In this document: positions 33,501 through 44,374 of the stretch, piece by piece
How positions within the stretch are numbered: the first letter of the stretch is position 1
Layout: every line of letters starts with the position of its first letter
Source of the DNA: Erpobdella octoculata
Taxonomy: Eukaryota; Annelida; Clitellata; Hirudinida; Erpobdellidae
Reading direction: 5' to 3'
NCBI GenBank assembly: GCA_963978895.1
Contig: OZ022242.1
Span: 32,956,333-33,020,332, forward strand
Length of the DNA: 64,000 nt
Position numbers and translations under genes: made by a program
Notes under the pieces: generated by a model
What the model was told of the DNA's origin: nothing
Seen by the model: the letters and a program-made list of their open reading frames with translations, nothing else
The model's database searches: none

Positions 33501-35050
33501 GGTAGAAAATAAATTCCTTAGAGAGGAGATTGTCTACTCACGACGGGTAGGATACTGGAAAGTGGGGGGGTAGGATAGTAGAAGGGAGGTAGAATAGTGG
33601 GAAGGGACAGTAGGTTAATGTAAATGAGGGTAGGATAGAGGAATGGAAGATTGGAGTGGAAGAGTTGTTTTAAGAGATGAATAGGTTGTAACATTTTTAG
33701 GATTGAATCTACTCAGATCAGTTATTTAGTTATAATTTTAATTAGCTGAGAGGTTTATTTGCTAAAAAAAATTAGGATTAAGGTCATTGCTATAGTTATT
33801 TTAAAAGGGATTCAAAAGTTATTTTTGTGTCTATCAAACTACTTGCTAAATTTGAACTTTTATGGTTTTAATTTTGAACAAAATGTTGAATTAATGTCCA
33901 GCTGCAGAGATAAATAACTTTAGGAATATATAATAATAATAATTTTATTAATTATAACTCCAGGCATACTATTACTTTGCAATGGTTGAAGATCTGGTGT
34001 TTCGATTCACCTGGACGATTACCGTGACGATTGGCGAAGGGCAGGTAATAAATTCAGAGGTTCTCAGAACAGCAGTGGCGTCGTTGGAAGTTTTCAGGTG
34101 ATGTTTTGATGGGTTTCTTTTGAATCAAGGTTTCTCTAATTACCATTTATTCAAATTAATTTTGTTTTGTTTTTTACTTTACAATTATATCTCACATTTG
34201 TTACTTGTTCATGCATATCTCACATCTGTTATTTGTACATTCATAGCTTACATCTGTTATTTGTACTATCATATCTTGTATTTACTTCTCATTTCTAGAT
34301 AATTTAAAATAGTTCAATAAATAAAGTAATCAAATTTTAGCGTATTACCTTTTTACTTTTCATTGCATAGTAAGAAAACCTTAAAATGATAATTCTTCTT
34401 TCCATCCTCACAGAAGATTCGTATGGAACTTCTTCCGACTGGAAAACGAACACCTGAACAACTGCGGTCAGTTCAGAGCCGTGAGGGACATCTCGATAGC
34501 TCCGATAAATGCCAATGATCAGTCGCTATTGGAGAAGATGATGGATGACGACGAGGGTGTTCTTAACAGGAGACCACGCAATGTTCGCATGAGGAAGAAC
34601 TTCAATAAGTCTGTCGTTATTTTATCGTTTCGTTTATTTTTAATAATTTATCTATTCAAGTTTGTTGTCTTCAGCTGTATAAATTTTATTGCTATTATTA
34701 ACACTAAACACTAATTATAATAATTGACTAGCATTTATGCCCCCTTGGTCAACAATTTTTTTATAGGTGAGAGCCATTTAGTACTCTGCCAAGAAACTTT
34801 GCTATGCTTCTGTGTAATTTGTATGTGCAAGTACACAACTTCAATTGTCTGTATGTATGCACGTGTTTTAGAATTACGCATAACACTGTTAGGTGGCGCT
34901 GCAATTGCAAAACAACTATAATTATATATGTAGATCTTAAAAAAAATCTATAATTTATGACAAGTTATCTCTGTTAATAAATAATGACTCATGTGATATA
35001 TCCACAGGAAACAGTTGGACATGGTTCAGTTGGTAATCGAAGAAGACTGA
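20814..35050 (+). CDS. XPR1: XPR1-like inorganic phosphate exporter (SPX-EXS)
   Basis: Sixteen exons give 673 aa: 20814-20882, 21149-21200, 22206-22307, 23201-23354, 23883-24000, 24621-24722, 25090-25170, 25430-25508, 26278-26471, 27178-27357, 28364-28511, 32611-32805, 33371-33546, 33964-34097, 34414-34608 and 35008-35050. All introns are GT-AG and all phases agree. The protein starts [20 protein letters not shown], the canonical SPX N-terminus. The basic inositol-pyrophosphate-binding helix KILKKHDK is at residues 158-165. Membrane segments and the EXS domain follow ([71 protein letters not shown]). The family exports phosphate across the plasma membrane under SPX control and is the receptor for some gammaretroviruses. 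The length is close to human XPR1 (696 aa). The acidic tail is short, ending QLVIEED. Introns carry many repeats. Confidence 0.95.
21845..22095 (+). repeat. minisatellite, TTTAATTGAGTATC units
   Basis: About nine units of 24-32 bp share TTTAATTGAGTATC followed by a variable ATATACA spacer. They lie in XPR1 intron 2. Units differ in both length and sequence, so this is an old AT-rich minisatellite. Confidence 0.8.
25565..26132 (+). repeat. 20-bp minisatellite in XPR1 intron 8
   Basis: About 28 tandem copies of GATTAAGGTAGTGGTAGGAA and close variants (TTGTAGGGA, GTGATAGGA) fill most of intron 8. Variants recur in higher-order blocks: the GTTGTAGGGA/GTGATAGGA pair repeats several times, which suggests multi-unit duplications. 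The strand is purine-rich, with no cytosine at all in most units. Confidence 0.9.
27508..27549. repeat. (TA)n microsatellite
   Basis: An uninterrupted (AT)n run lies in XPR1 intron 10, inside a longer AT-rich segment. It has no other features. Confidence 0.9.
28599..29010 (+). repeat. dispersed repeat, head AATAGCCCATGTCTG, tail ACTAGTAATAATAA
   Basis: The head (ATAATAGCCCATGTCTGTGT then AAGACATTTTTGTGGGACGA) is shared with 31470. The end GGACGGGCAAAACCACTAGT runs into (AAT)n. The related tails at 31735 and 39565 have the same layout: Y-rich GAYGG, TCTCTAGTA, then (AAT)n. It lies in XPR1 intron 11. No coding sequence or inverted termini were seen, and the superfamily is uncertain. Confidence 0.55.
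29182..29387. mobile_element. 206-bp hAT MITE
   Basis: The termini TAGAGTGCTGCATTGG and CCCGTGAAGTACTCTA are imperfect inverted repeats starting TAGAGT. Flanks are GTAGATGT (29174-29181) and GCAGATGT (29388-29395), an 8-bp target duplication with one change. The interior is rich in GGGCCG/CGGCCC-like words and matches 59930-60264, where the right end GTGCAGTACTCTA is also present. It lies in XPR1 intron 11. Confidence 0.75.
29600..31255 (+). mobile_element. 5'-truncated non-LTR retrotransposon
   Basis: The insertion is in XPR1 intron 11, in the sense orientation. It holds the RT ORF (29635-31200) and ends in a trinucleotide (ATG)n tail at about 31231-31255, characteristic of RTE-like non-LTR elements. 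The endonuclease half is missing. The 5' junction is near 29590-29640 but I could not fix it, and no target duplication was resolved. The intact reading frame indicates a fairly young insertion. Confidence 0.85.
29635..31200 (+). CDS. reverse transcriptase of a non-LTR element
   Basis: The frame is open for about 520 codons but begins at the truncation point with TTG, not ATG; the first in-frame ATG is near 29734. RT motifs are in order: [20 protein letters not shown], motif [13 protein letters not shown], motif [19 protein letters not shown], and motif [14 protein letters not shown] zinc-ribbon-like insert follows, with [18 protein letters not shown] then [10 protein letters not shown] and CKSC. 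The thumb-like C-terminal part has [26 protein letters not shown] and [11 protein letters not shown]. This layout is typical of a family widespread in invertebrate and cnidarian genomes. With no endonuclease domain it should be unable to move autonomously. No stops or frameshifts were seen. Confidence 0.9.
   Translation: MHISVCKELLTSTILCNAVVKDGKTPVDWNKSWMVNVYKGKGDALACGSYRGIKLLEHAMKVLERVIEKRVRKIVKIDGMQFGFMMGKGTTDAIFIVRQLQEKYLAKNKDLWMAFVDLEKAFDRVPREIVWWALRCLGVDEWLVSVIRTMYDDAATVVRVNGKESDAFSVKVGVHQGSVLSPLLFIIVLEALSRELRVGLPMELLYADDLVLLAETEDSLLEKLRIWKIGMEAKGLRVNASKTKIMKCRAGMGQVEKSGKWPCSVCRKGVGSNSICCVDCKSWVHKRCSGILGSLKDLVGFRCKSCVAGGSVQEELLGEVEVEPGVKVECVTKFCYLGDTLGSGGGVDEAVRARVRSAWAKFKELSPILTTRGASFHVKGKVYRACVQSVLVYGTETWSMKVENLRSLERAERMMVRWMCGVSLNDRARSVDLYSLLNVPCVADVVRRGRLRWFGHLERKSADDWVSAIRDVDVVGVKSKGRSRKTWWECVKKDMDELGLKRQSALDRDLWRGLIWKNVQP
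31468..31760 (+). repeat. dispersed repeat, AATAGCCCTCGTCTG head
   Basis: This is the second copy of the 28599 family in the same intron. The head ATATAATAGCCCTCGTCTGT is followed by AAGACG, (AAT)n, and a tail of TGTCATTTTTGATGGTAATC then TCTAGTAATAAT. The two copies flank the MITE and RT insertions. Confidence 0.55.
33050..33265 (+). repeat. (CAT)n-type degenerate minisatellite
   Basis: Units such as CATTCTGCATTATCATCATT and GTCATCAAATTGTGCATCAT repeat in XPR1 intron 12. All frames read as His-, Ile- or Met-rich polymers, which is an artefact of the repeat. Confidence 0.85.
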
Positions 35051-35967
35051 TTGATCCGATTGAGGCCGTATTTATTCTATTTATCACCTTTCCAGACTCA
35101 ATAATTGTACTGCCTTACAAGTATTTTTTAACATGCTTTTATAAACGTCTTTGCCATTATTGTGGGGTCTCTTTTTTTTCCTTCAATTTTTACTCATCAT
35201 TGTTGCCGCATCATCACAAGGTCAACATTCATTTTAGCAAGTCTCCACTTTTACTCATATCTAATAATTCTTCTGCACTTAAATTATTTTTTACGATTCT
35301 ATTCTCCTGTAATTATAATTTCTCGTCTCGTCTGGGCGTCCCGATTGGCCGACGTCTCTCCTTTGTTGGTAGTTTGTGCGAAGCATTTTTCCAGGATTGT
35401 TAAGCAAACTTTTTTTGTTACTCTTTAATTGTTTCACATCAGCTAGGAATCAATATACGTGTACTGTATAATAATATATATATATATGATAGAGATGCAA
35501 GCAATACACAAGTGTACTACAGTTCACTCGCCTGTTTAATTTCTTAGTAAATGTATTTATAGCTAATTGATCAATATATGTTGATATGATATTAGGTCCT
35601 CTTGTTACACGTATTTGACAATTATCGCCACCGTCACTTCCATCAACACTTTCAATCTCACTTGTGACTGAATTATTATTCTTTGTTGCACGAGATTCCA
35701 ACAGGGTTTGCCCCCGTGCCGTTTTTTTGGACATCCGATCCCATGCCCGGTAATTGTTTCATTTTCATCTTGTACTTCTTTTTAGGAACATTTTTCATTT
35801 TCTTGCTTTCTTGTACACAAGCCCTGTACTTTAATTATTTTTACGGCGTCTCTTTTGACATGGAATCGATCAAGAGAGATTCGTCCTGTTGTTATATCTT
35901 ATAAATCTCAATCTATTGTGATTTTATTTGGACAATGAAAAAACAGAAAACATTTTTCAGATTTTGT

Positions 35968-36087
<120 letters not shown>

Positions 36088-36396
36088 TATTAATTCAAAA
36101 TCTAATTATTTAGTAAAACAATATAGAATTTATTTAGTGATTCAAATCATGTTTGGTGTTTTGTGTTGAAGATCATATATTTTTTTTATTACGGCAGAAT
36201 CTCACACAATGTGGCCAGCAAACAGTATATGGTTTGTCAGTGTTATTTTTAATATAAAGTAAAGTATATTAGCAAATGATGTGAAAACAAGCAAACAAAT
36301 GAAAGATACAAAAACAAATACATGTATGTATTATATATGCTGCACTTTGACTTCTTTCATCGCTTTACCACACATCATTTTGTGAACAAATAGAAA

Positions 36397-36525
36397 AATT
36401 AATATTCGTGATGAAGTGACACGCATACATAATCACAAAATTAATATTCATGATGAAGTGAAACACATACATAATCAAAAAAATTAATATTTGTGATGAA
36501 GTGAAACACATACATAATCACAAAA
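36397..36525. repeat. 42-bp tandem repeat, 3 copies
   Basis: Starts of TTAATATTYGTGATGAAGTG are at 36399, 36441 and 36484. The copies differ at only a few positions. The repeat lies just beyond the candidate poly(A) signal of the SLC2A13-like gene. Confidence 0.85.
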
Positions 36526-36629
36526 TGCTTGCTCAAGAAGAACATCGCAAATTAAAATTTAAAATAAATGGTTATATATAAAACCGTTCCTCGTGAAATA
36601 ATGCTGAACATTTAAAAAAACAAACCCTG

Positions 36630-36635
36630 TTTATT
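36630..36635 (-). terminator. candidate poly(A) signal AATAAA
   Basis: The minus strand reads GTAATAAACAGG about 280 nt downstream of the SLC2A13-like stop codon. It is the nearest clean AATAAA after that stop. No transcript evidence is available. Confidence 0.4.
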
Positions 36636-36913
36636 ACGTCCCTATCGAATGAGTAAAAAGTAAGCTTGATGTACATTCAGAATAGCTTTCGATCAAGAAG
36701 TTACAGAAGGCACATTCGATGATCAGAATAAAAAGTCAAAAAATATGCACGATCTTTGTATTCGTAAGAAAATAAATATGTCCGAGTGAATAAACATGAT
36801 TATTAACGGTGGAAAAAACAACAACAAAAGTGTCAGAAATTAGAAACAATCTTTGAAAGTATTTTACTAACAGTACAAAGAAGAAATAAACAGATAAAAT
36901 GGCATCTGGCTTT

Positions 36914-39900
36914 TCAATCGCACAATTCACTGTAATCCGGTGAATGTAATTTACTGAAAGGCACTATCACTCCTCGCTTGAATAAATTCTCTATTTCTTC
37001 CAGATCTTTGTTTTTAGTTTCTGGAAGGAGCAGGAAAATGAACAGCAGACCCACCACTGCCAGTCCAGCATATAAATAGAAAGCACCTGAAGGCGATCGT
37101 GTAAAACTATGGTTATTTGAAATATTAAAACCTGCTTTATATCAATTTAACTGTTTTTATTAATCAGAATAAAATTATTTCTGGATTTATTATTAAAATC
37201 AGCAATAAATGTACCAAAAAAACAATTCAATTGAATTCATTCTTACCATAAATGGTAATGGATTCAGTGAGAGTAAGAAAAGTAACAGACACGATGAGAT
37301 TCGCCAGCCAGTTTGCACAAGAAGCCAAGGAATTGCCTGTGCTTCGAGCCCAGCCTGGATAAATTTCCGAGTTGATCGTCCAAGGCATCGGTCCCATCCC
37401 TGGATGAAATTTAAATGTAAAATTATCGCCGTCTTTTCCATATACCGATCCATTTTATAATTAACCAAACAACTACCTGGTGAAAAGAATGCCAAATAAG
37501 CCACAAGACCAAACGTGGTCATCCATACGAACTGCGTGGGACAGAATCGCTCGGCGAGTTTCCACGGGGACCGAGCTGATTCGCCATCGCAAGGTACTGC
37601 TCCGGAGTCATTGTTGGCTGCTCTGAGAATAGAGTTTGTGGATGGATGTGATGAGAAAAAAGTTGTAACGTGAGAAGGAGAGATGGTTGTAGGAGTGGAA
37701 TAGGCGTGAGGTGCAGTGGTCACGCATGTTCCGTTATAAACGTGTGATGTTTCGGTGTAACAATATCCGCATTGCAAGTCTGTTACGCAACTATAGCAGT
37801 TTCTGAAAAATTGATACAATACAAATTAAAAACTTTGAAAGTGCCATTATAAATTATAAATGGCAGAAATACTGGATAGAAATAAATTACTTGATCTAAA
37901 AATTTCAAGTAAGCCAGATAAAATCCAACACACATGATCTGACTGATGATTCACAATTGCACAAATGATGTGAATTCTAATATGGAAGAATTTTGTAGAG
38001 GCATTTCATATTCAATTATAAAAAAAATAAACATTTATAATCAATTATTATAATTATTAATAAATTTGTGTCTTTAGTTTTTAACATCACAGAAACAGAA
38101 ATTTTATATAATTGTTAAGTTCCCATGTAAATGAGCAGCAGAATACGAAAGTAGGCCGTTATGAAATGAAATCTCGCGGCTGATGAATGAGCCCTGCGTA
38201 CGTATATATGTATATGTGTGACTGCTCCTTGTATTAAACAAAAAATATTGTAGATAGAATTTTTGAAAAACATTTTTCCATAACATCTAAACATCAAAAA
38301 AAGAAAAATTCACTGTAACAGAAAATGTATAAAAAAGTAACAACTTTTTACATGGCATTTATCATTATCAACTCCTAGGCTCACTTCTGATACACATGTT
38401 TCTATTATATCAAACTTACGTATATCTGGAACATGTAGATATCTGTGAAGTATTCAGATTTACCGGAGGAGAAAATGAAGCGGAGAGAAGAAATCCCGTG
38501 CCCAAGATGAGTAAGCTCACAAATGTTCCTGAAAATTATAAATCGTAACAAGTTAACAAATCGCTCTTTAAACTGATTAGTTAAAAGAGTTAAGAACAAC
38601 GTCTAAAACAAACGCCAACCAATCACCGATGGCCACAAGCTAATCCCGACTGAAAACTTACTAATTATTCGTTATTATTGTTAAATACCTCAAATTACCA
38701 AATAAACTGAGTAGAACCAGCTTCCTCCTCCCGATTCTATCCACGAGCAGAATCCCGACGAAGGTGAAGATGAAGTTCACAGAGGCCGTAACGGAGGCCA
38801 GCCATATTGCTTTTGAGGAATCCTCAATGCCAGACATTTGGATTATTGTAGCACTGTAGTACCTGTATGGTTTTTATCTTTTTTTTTGCAATTTCAACTC
38901 CACATGACGCACTGGTTTACATGCATGCAAACACACTAGTTTACACATGCAGAGCACACTGATTTAAATGCACGAAACACACTCATTTTGTAAAAAAACT
39001 GATTTACACCAATTATGTAAATTGATTTGACCTGCAACTTGAACTCAAGATTTGAGTACGAGCAATTTAAATGAACATAAAACAGATTATTATGTAAATC
39101 TACAAACATCACCGTATTGATCCCGACAAACTGTTGTATCACTTGAAGCATGACTCCAATGAAGAGAGCGCGTCTGACATGTGGCGTTTTCATTATACGA
39201 AGTAATTTCATACTGCCACTGCCATCTTGAAAGTTATTAAAAAAAATTACATGTCTTATATAACTTTACTAAATAAAATAATTTAGCTTTTCATTAAAAT
39301 ATAGAACTTACCCTAATATGGTATTGCAATATTATATGATTTAAATATTCTCAAGATGCACCAATAAAACCAAAGAAAAATAATAATCTACATACATAAT
39401 TTCCTATGTCTGTATTAGGGCTGTGCCGGTATGGTTTTTTTTTGTCATTTCGCATAAGGCACAGCCGCAGAAGTCAGCCTTCAGCAGTTGCTAAAATTAG
39501 TGCGTGCAGGTGTGTAATAAAAGTTATAACGCAATTGTACATTATGAATACTGTCATTTTTGACGGGTTATCTCTAGTAAATAATAATAATAATAAAAAT
39601 ATTCACTCAAAGATATCGACAGGTTTCAATTAAACTGCTACCTACCAGATTCAGAATGCAAAGACAATCGAATGTTTTCAAGTTCTTCTTCCACTCCCTC
39701 CGTACTTCCTTCGATCCTCTCCAGCACATCACGAGCCTCCTCGATTTTACCCTTAGAATAAAGCAGACGAGGAGATTCGGGCATGCAGGTGAACAGGACG
39801 GCCTGGATGAGTGCAGGGATGGCTGCTATGCCAAGCATGTACCTGGAAGAAACCAGTTAATATGCTAAACTTTTAATTTAAAACCAGTTAATAAACCAAA

Positions 39901-42209
39901 CGGAATAATATGAAACCGGTTAATAAACCAAATGGTTAATTTGAAACCATTTAATAAACCAAATGGTTAATTCGAAACCAGTTAATAAACTAAATGGTTA
40001 ATTTGAAACCAGTTAATATGCCAAACAGTGAATTTGAAACCAGTTAATTAACCAAATGGTTAATATGAAACCAGTTAATTTGAAGCAGCGAATATTTTAA
40101 AGTGTCACATCTTTTTCAGGCGATCTGCCTACAAAGAGGAGTTGAAAATGCAGTGATATTAACGATATTCATGTTTTCATAATGCAAGGACATCCTAACA
40201 AAAACCCAAGACTGAAAAATAAATTCGTCATTATTCCACAATAATGTGGCGGCTCAATAAAATGGCAAACTTAGCATTTTGGTTTGTTTTATTAACAAAA
40301 ATAAAAAATGTGTACATTTGTACATGTTTAGTTTCTATTCATTGAGTTTGTGTTTTAATTGTTTATTAAATTCTTTCTACTTAGCACAAGTTAACATAGA
40401 ATAAACTAAATTTCTATTCAAATTCAGTTTCATCATTCCTAACATCTGTTCAATAAAGATACCTAACGGAGAATGCATTAAGCGAAACAAACTCTCTAAT
40501 GAGGACAAAAACAGGCTGCTGAATATATTAGATTAGATGAATATATTAGTGTAGATGAATATATTAGAGTAGATGAATACTAATGTTAGTATTTCCTAGG
40601 AAAGAACAAGCAATATCAATATAATTTATTTTAAAGAATTAGTAACTCATCAATAATCAATTTATTACAAAGGAAATTCTAACAGCGAAATATATTAGCA
40701 AACCAGTAAAATTCGAACAATATAGAGTAACTGTTTATTTCACTAATTGGTTACATTAAACAAAAAAGTGTCACTGGCATCATCATATATATCGGTAGAA
40801 AATGCAATATAATTCATACACAAAATGTAATTCTTGTTGTTTAATAAACTTACAATTAACTTATTTTTCCAGAAAATAGATCAAAAAATTACATAATAAC
40901 GTAAAGTAAATCTAGTTCCATGTTAAAACCACCCTAAACGTAAAAAAGCAAGAACATTCTCAAAGTACTAAAACAAAATACCTCCATCCTGAAACCTTGT
41001 CGAAACTGAAAGCTCCACAGATGAGAGCGGCAATAAATTGTCCACCAGTGATGAAAACGTTGTTGACGGACACCAACCTCCCCCTCATGTGGCTAGGAGA
41101 GCATTCTGCTATGTACATTGGTACCGAGGCTGAAGAAAGTCCTGATTTTTTAACACACATCAAAAATAATTATATGCTTTAAGATTAATTTTTTGATTGT
41201 TTTAATGCGGCTTTATTTCAGGAGCCTTGATTTCAATAAGAAAATCTTGGTTGACCAACATGCATTATAATTAACAAAAAGTTTTCAAAACAAGCTAACA
41301 CCAAGGTCTTACATATTTAAAAATATCTATTAAATAGAAAAAAATTATAAAAGAAAACCACCTATCCCGACACCAACTATGAATCTTCCCACCAACAGTG
41401 CAGCAACAGAATTTGAATATGCAAGAACTATACTGCCAATCAGAAACGTGACACTTGCTACGAGAATGGTGACTTTTCTTCCCAAGATGTCATTTGTCAA
41501 GCCACTGACTAGGGCGAACAAGAGTGCAGAACACATGGTTATGGCCACAAACACCTCTTGGTGAAAAGAGGACATGTGAAATACATCCTATTTATGCAAG
41601 TAATGAGTAGATGTCAGAATTATTAAATTAAGCAGCTGACAACTAAATGGAAGAGCTAATCCATAATGCAGTAATTTAATATTTTAATTAAAATAACTCA
41701 TGGTTTTAATCAAAATATTAAATTACTGCATAAAATGGAAAAACTAATCCATAAATGGAGTTGTTTTAATTCAAATATTAAATTTCTGCATAAAGATGAA
41801 TTGTGCACAAACACATTAGAGCTCATAATTAACCAGCGATGATATTTATTTTATAAACAATTCTGTACTAAAATTTGAAAACCCTTTATTTTTTTTCTCT
41901 ATTTATATGTAGGTAGAATGATAATCATTGATGACCAAAATGATATAACTTTCAGAAATACATTTACTGTTTACAATAATTATGCAATTTTATTCTGCAA
42001 GTTTGTTATTTTCATTTTATTAATTTATAAAATTATTTCCAAAGTACCTTTAACAGAACAAGGGCGCCTGACACGACCCCGGTGTCATATCCGAACAAGA
42101 ATCCTCCCAGGGCAGATAAAAAAGTCAAGCTGTACGTCAAACATGTCAATTTCGTGGGCTTTCTATGCACATGAGAAAGTTCAGAATAATAATCAACTTC
42201 CTCACTCAT
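36914..42209 (-). CDS. SLC2A13: SLC2A13-like proton/myo-inositol (sugar) transporter
   Basis: Ten minus-strand exons give 591 aa: 42209-42048, 41587-41362, 41129-40982, 39842-39646, 39225-39108, 38862-38699, 38528-38420, 37802-37477, 37399-37247 and 37086-36914. All splice sites are GT-AG and all phases agree. The family is the MFS sugar porters (SLC2). Motifs present are [20 protein letters not shown] in TM1, NDILGRK after TM2, [32 protein letters not shown] in TM7, [27 protein letters not shown], and a C-terminal [12 protein letters not shown]. The long extracellular loop between TM9 and TM10, with [15 protein letters not shown], is specific to the HMIT/SLC2A13 branch and predicts H+-coupled myo-inositol uptake. 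The usual PETKG is PETKN here. N- and C-termini are shorter than in human HMIT (648 aa). It converges on XPR1. Confidence 0.93.
39398..39597 (+). repeat. dispersed repeat with CTCTAGTAAATAATAATAA tail
   Basis: The segment starts near CCTATGTCTGTATTAGGGCT and ends CTGTCATTTTTGACGGGTTA then TCTCTAGTA(AAT)n. The tail is almost identical to 31725-31760. It lies in intron 4 of the SLC2A13-like gene. Confidence 0.5.
39850..40092. repeat. ~33-bp minisatellite in SLC2A13-like intron 3
   Basis: About seven units of AAACCAGTTAATAAACCAAA then TGGTTAATTTG with point changes. They begin right at the splice acceptor of the exon at 39842, so the first unit overlaps the polypyrimidine region. Confidence 0.85.
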
Positions 42210-43080
42210 TATGATGCCACAATAATAATGATGAAACTACTACTGAAGAATTTTCCTCCAATACTTTTGTACTTATACAAATCGTAATGAATTTCAATTG
42301 TACTTCAACTCATCGCTCCCACTTCATCGTTTCAAGTGTAAACATTAACACATGACCGACTATCGAACGATCGATTGTCACAGGGTGGGTGACAGGAGGA
42401 CACGACAAGTTCCCTTTAAAACTTAAATTTTTAATTTCTTAAATAGAGGACAAAATTTGCTTTGTTTCCCCGTCTTCCTAGGATGGCCATTAGGTCCACT
42501 GTCCATTAGCCAGCTGTAAGGAGTGGCTTGAAAAATGTCGTGGATAAAATGTTGTAGTCAAAATGTCGCGAAGACAAAATGTAGCGGACGAAATGCCGCG
42601 GTAAAAATGCCACGATGACCACTGGCGGATCCAGCCAACTTTTGAGAGGGGTCCAAGCTTGAGATGGAATACCATGTTAGTACAGTTCTCAGAGCCTCAG
42701 TTTCCATTTTTGAGGTGAGCAGGGGCGCCATTTGGCGGTGCTGGGAGCCCCATGAAGAATTTTTTTTACAAAAACTAGGAAGTTTGTAATTTTTTGAAAA
42801 AGTACTTACGACTACTCTCCCTGGCCATCAGCTATTTTGAGAAGAATAAATTGTATATGTTTTTTCCATTTCATACCTACTACTACTATACCTGTTCACC
42901 AGCTATTTTGAGCAGAAAAGTTTAGCAATGGGAGAATTCAATCTTGAAATGTGTGGGTTTTTAAACAGTTTGCCTATCCTCATTATGATTTTGCTGAGGG
43001 CAAATCCATCATCAAAATAAAGTTTTGAATAGATCTTTGAAGACTAGGACGTAAATAAACTTTTATATTTTTTTTAAATA
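42210..43080. other. upstream of the SLC2A13-like gene, transposon debris
   Basis: The first ~150 bp presumably hold the promoter of the SLC2A13-like gene. At 42530-42620 there are five ~16-bp units of AAAATGTCGCGR type. CACTGGCGGATCCAGCC at 42617-42633 then resembles a hAT-like terminus, followed by G-run-rich sequence to about 42760. No matching second terminus was paired. Confidence 0.45.
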
Positions 43081-44374
43081 TAGGATAAAAACAATCAGAA
43101 ACGATGTGGCCATCATCTCTGTCCTTTAAGTGCAATATTCTAAATTGCAGCAAATTTAATGGTCTCATCAATATATATATATATATATATAAAGTTAAAA
43201 AATGTATGAAACCTCTCCAATCGAAATAAAAAAAAAACTTAACTGCACAATTAATTAACATCCACTTGTATGTTTAATAACGCAATTAATAAACACAAAA
43301 TCAATAACTATATATATATACATATATCTATATACACACACAGTTTACATGCAATATTCAAATTAAATAAAATTATTTAACAGAAAAAGATAGGCATAGC
43401 TCTGACGAGTCAAAATAGACAAACGAGATGGAAGAAATCCAAGGAGTCAACCCAATGAATGAAAATCTTCTCAATACAAAATCGAGGATAGCCAAGATTT
43501 CTGACAAAGAAATTTATCAGGAGGAAAACAGTTATACATAATAATACATAAAATATATTTGTATATATTATAGAACTCAAAATATAAAAAACGATCACAC
43601 TTCCAAGTGGTCTTTCCTTCAAACAAACAAACAAAGGCAATCAACATTCTGGCAACTGAAAGGTGGTTAAACAAATCCTAAAAATGAGTTTTTCCAGAAA
43701 TAACGTCGTCGTTAATAACAACGATGGTGGTAATGTCATAAAAACCATGAAGATGCAAAAATATTTTTGTTTACAATTTCTACCATCCGTTTTCACTTGC
43801 AGAAAAAACTATCGACCTGCAAGACTGAAATAATTTTAATCATTATTATTGGTACATCATTCGGAAGTTGAGTGCATGTCTCAATGAACGATAGCTTTCA
43901 GAAAGCAAGCAAACACAAATTAAGTCATTAAAAAATTTATTAATAAAATAAATTTAATTATATATAAAAGATCTTAGTATCATAACTTATAACATTTTAA
44001 ACAGGAGAGAACTTGAGCAACTAAAAAAAACTAGCAACAAATAATTTATATTAATCAACAGGAAATCAATTTCTCCACATGGCAACAGTCAATATTGTTT
44101 TAGGTGCCATAAGTCATAGAAAGTGACGAAATAAAAGAGAAAGGATGAAAGAAAAAGGAGTACTCCTCATTCATCGAGAAAGAAGATGACATATAAATTT
44201 ATAAGACAAAAAATGGCTTCAACGTCCGACTCGTAACGTAACGGTTTCAAACGTCACTGTAAAAAGTGAGAAAAAACAGCGTGAGACAAGCGGCTAGTCA
44301 AAGGAGGAGAAACAGTGTAGACAGACAGACAGACGGGCGGGTGGAAAAGATTGCCAGCAGTAGCAGGGAGGTCG
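43081..44374. other. 3' flank of the zinc-finger gene
   Basis: This probably includes the 3' UTR of the zinc-finger gene (stop at 44375, minus strand). Short repeats are (TA)n at about 43172-43191 and 43308-43335, (AAAC)n near 43619 and (GACA)n at 44319-44334. No coding sequence was recognised. Confidence 0.45.

Noticed and set aside
35450..35734. 94-codon minus-strand ORF near the XPR1 3' end
   Set aside because: It has no recognised family, no partner exons or splice support, and ends in a TA-rich tail. It could be a transposon scrap.
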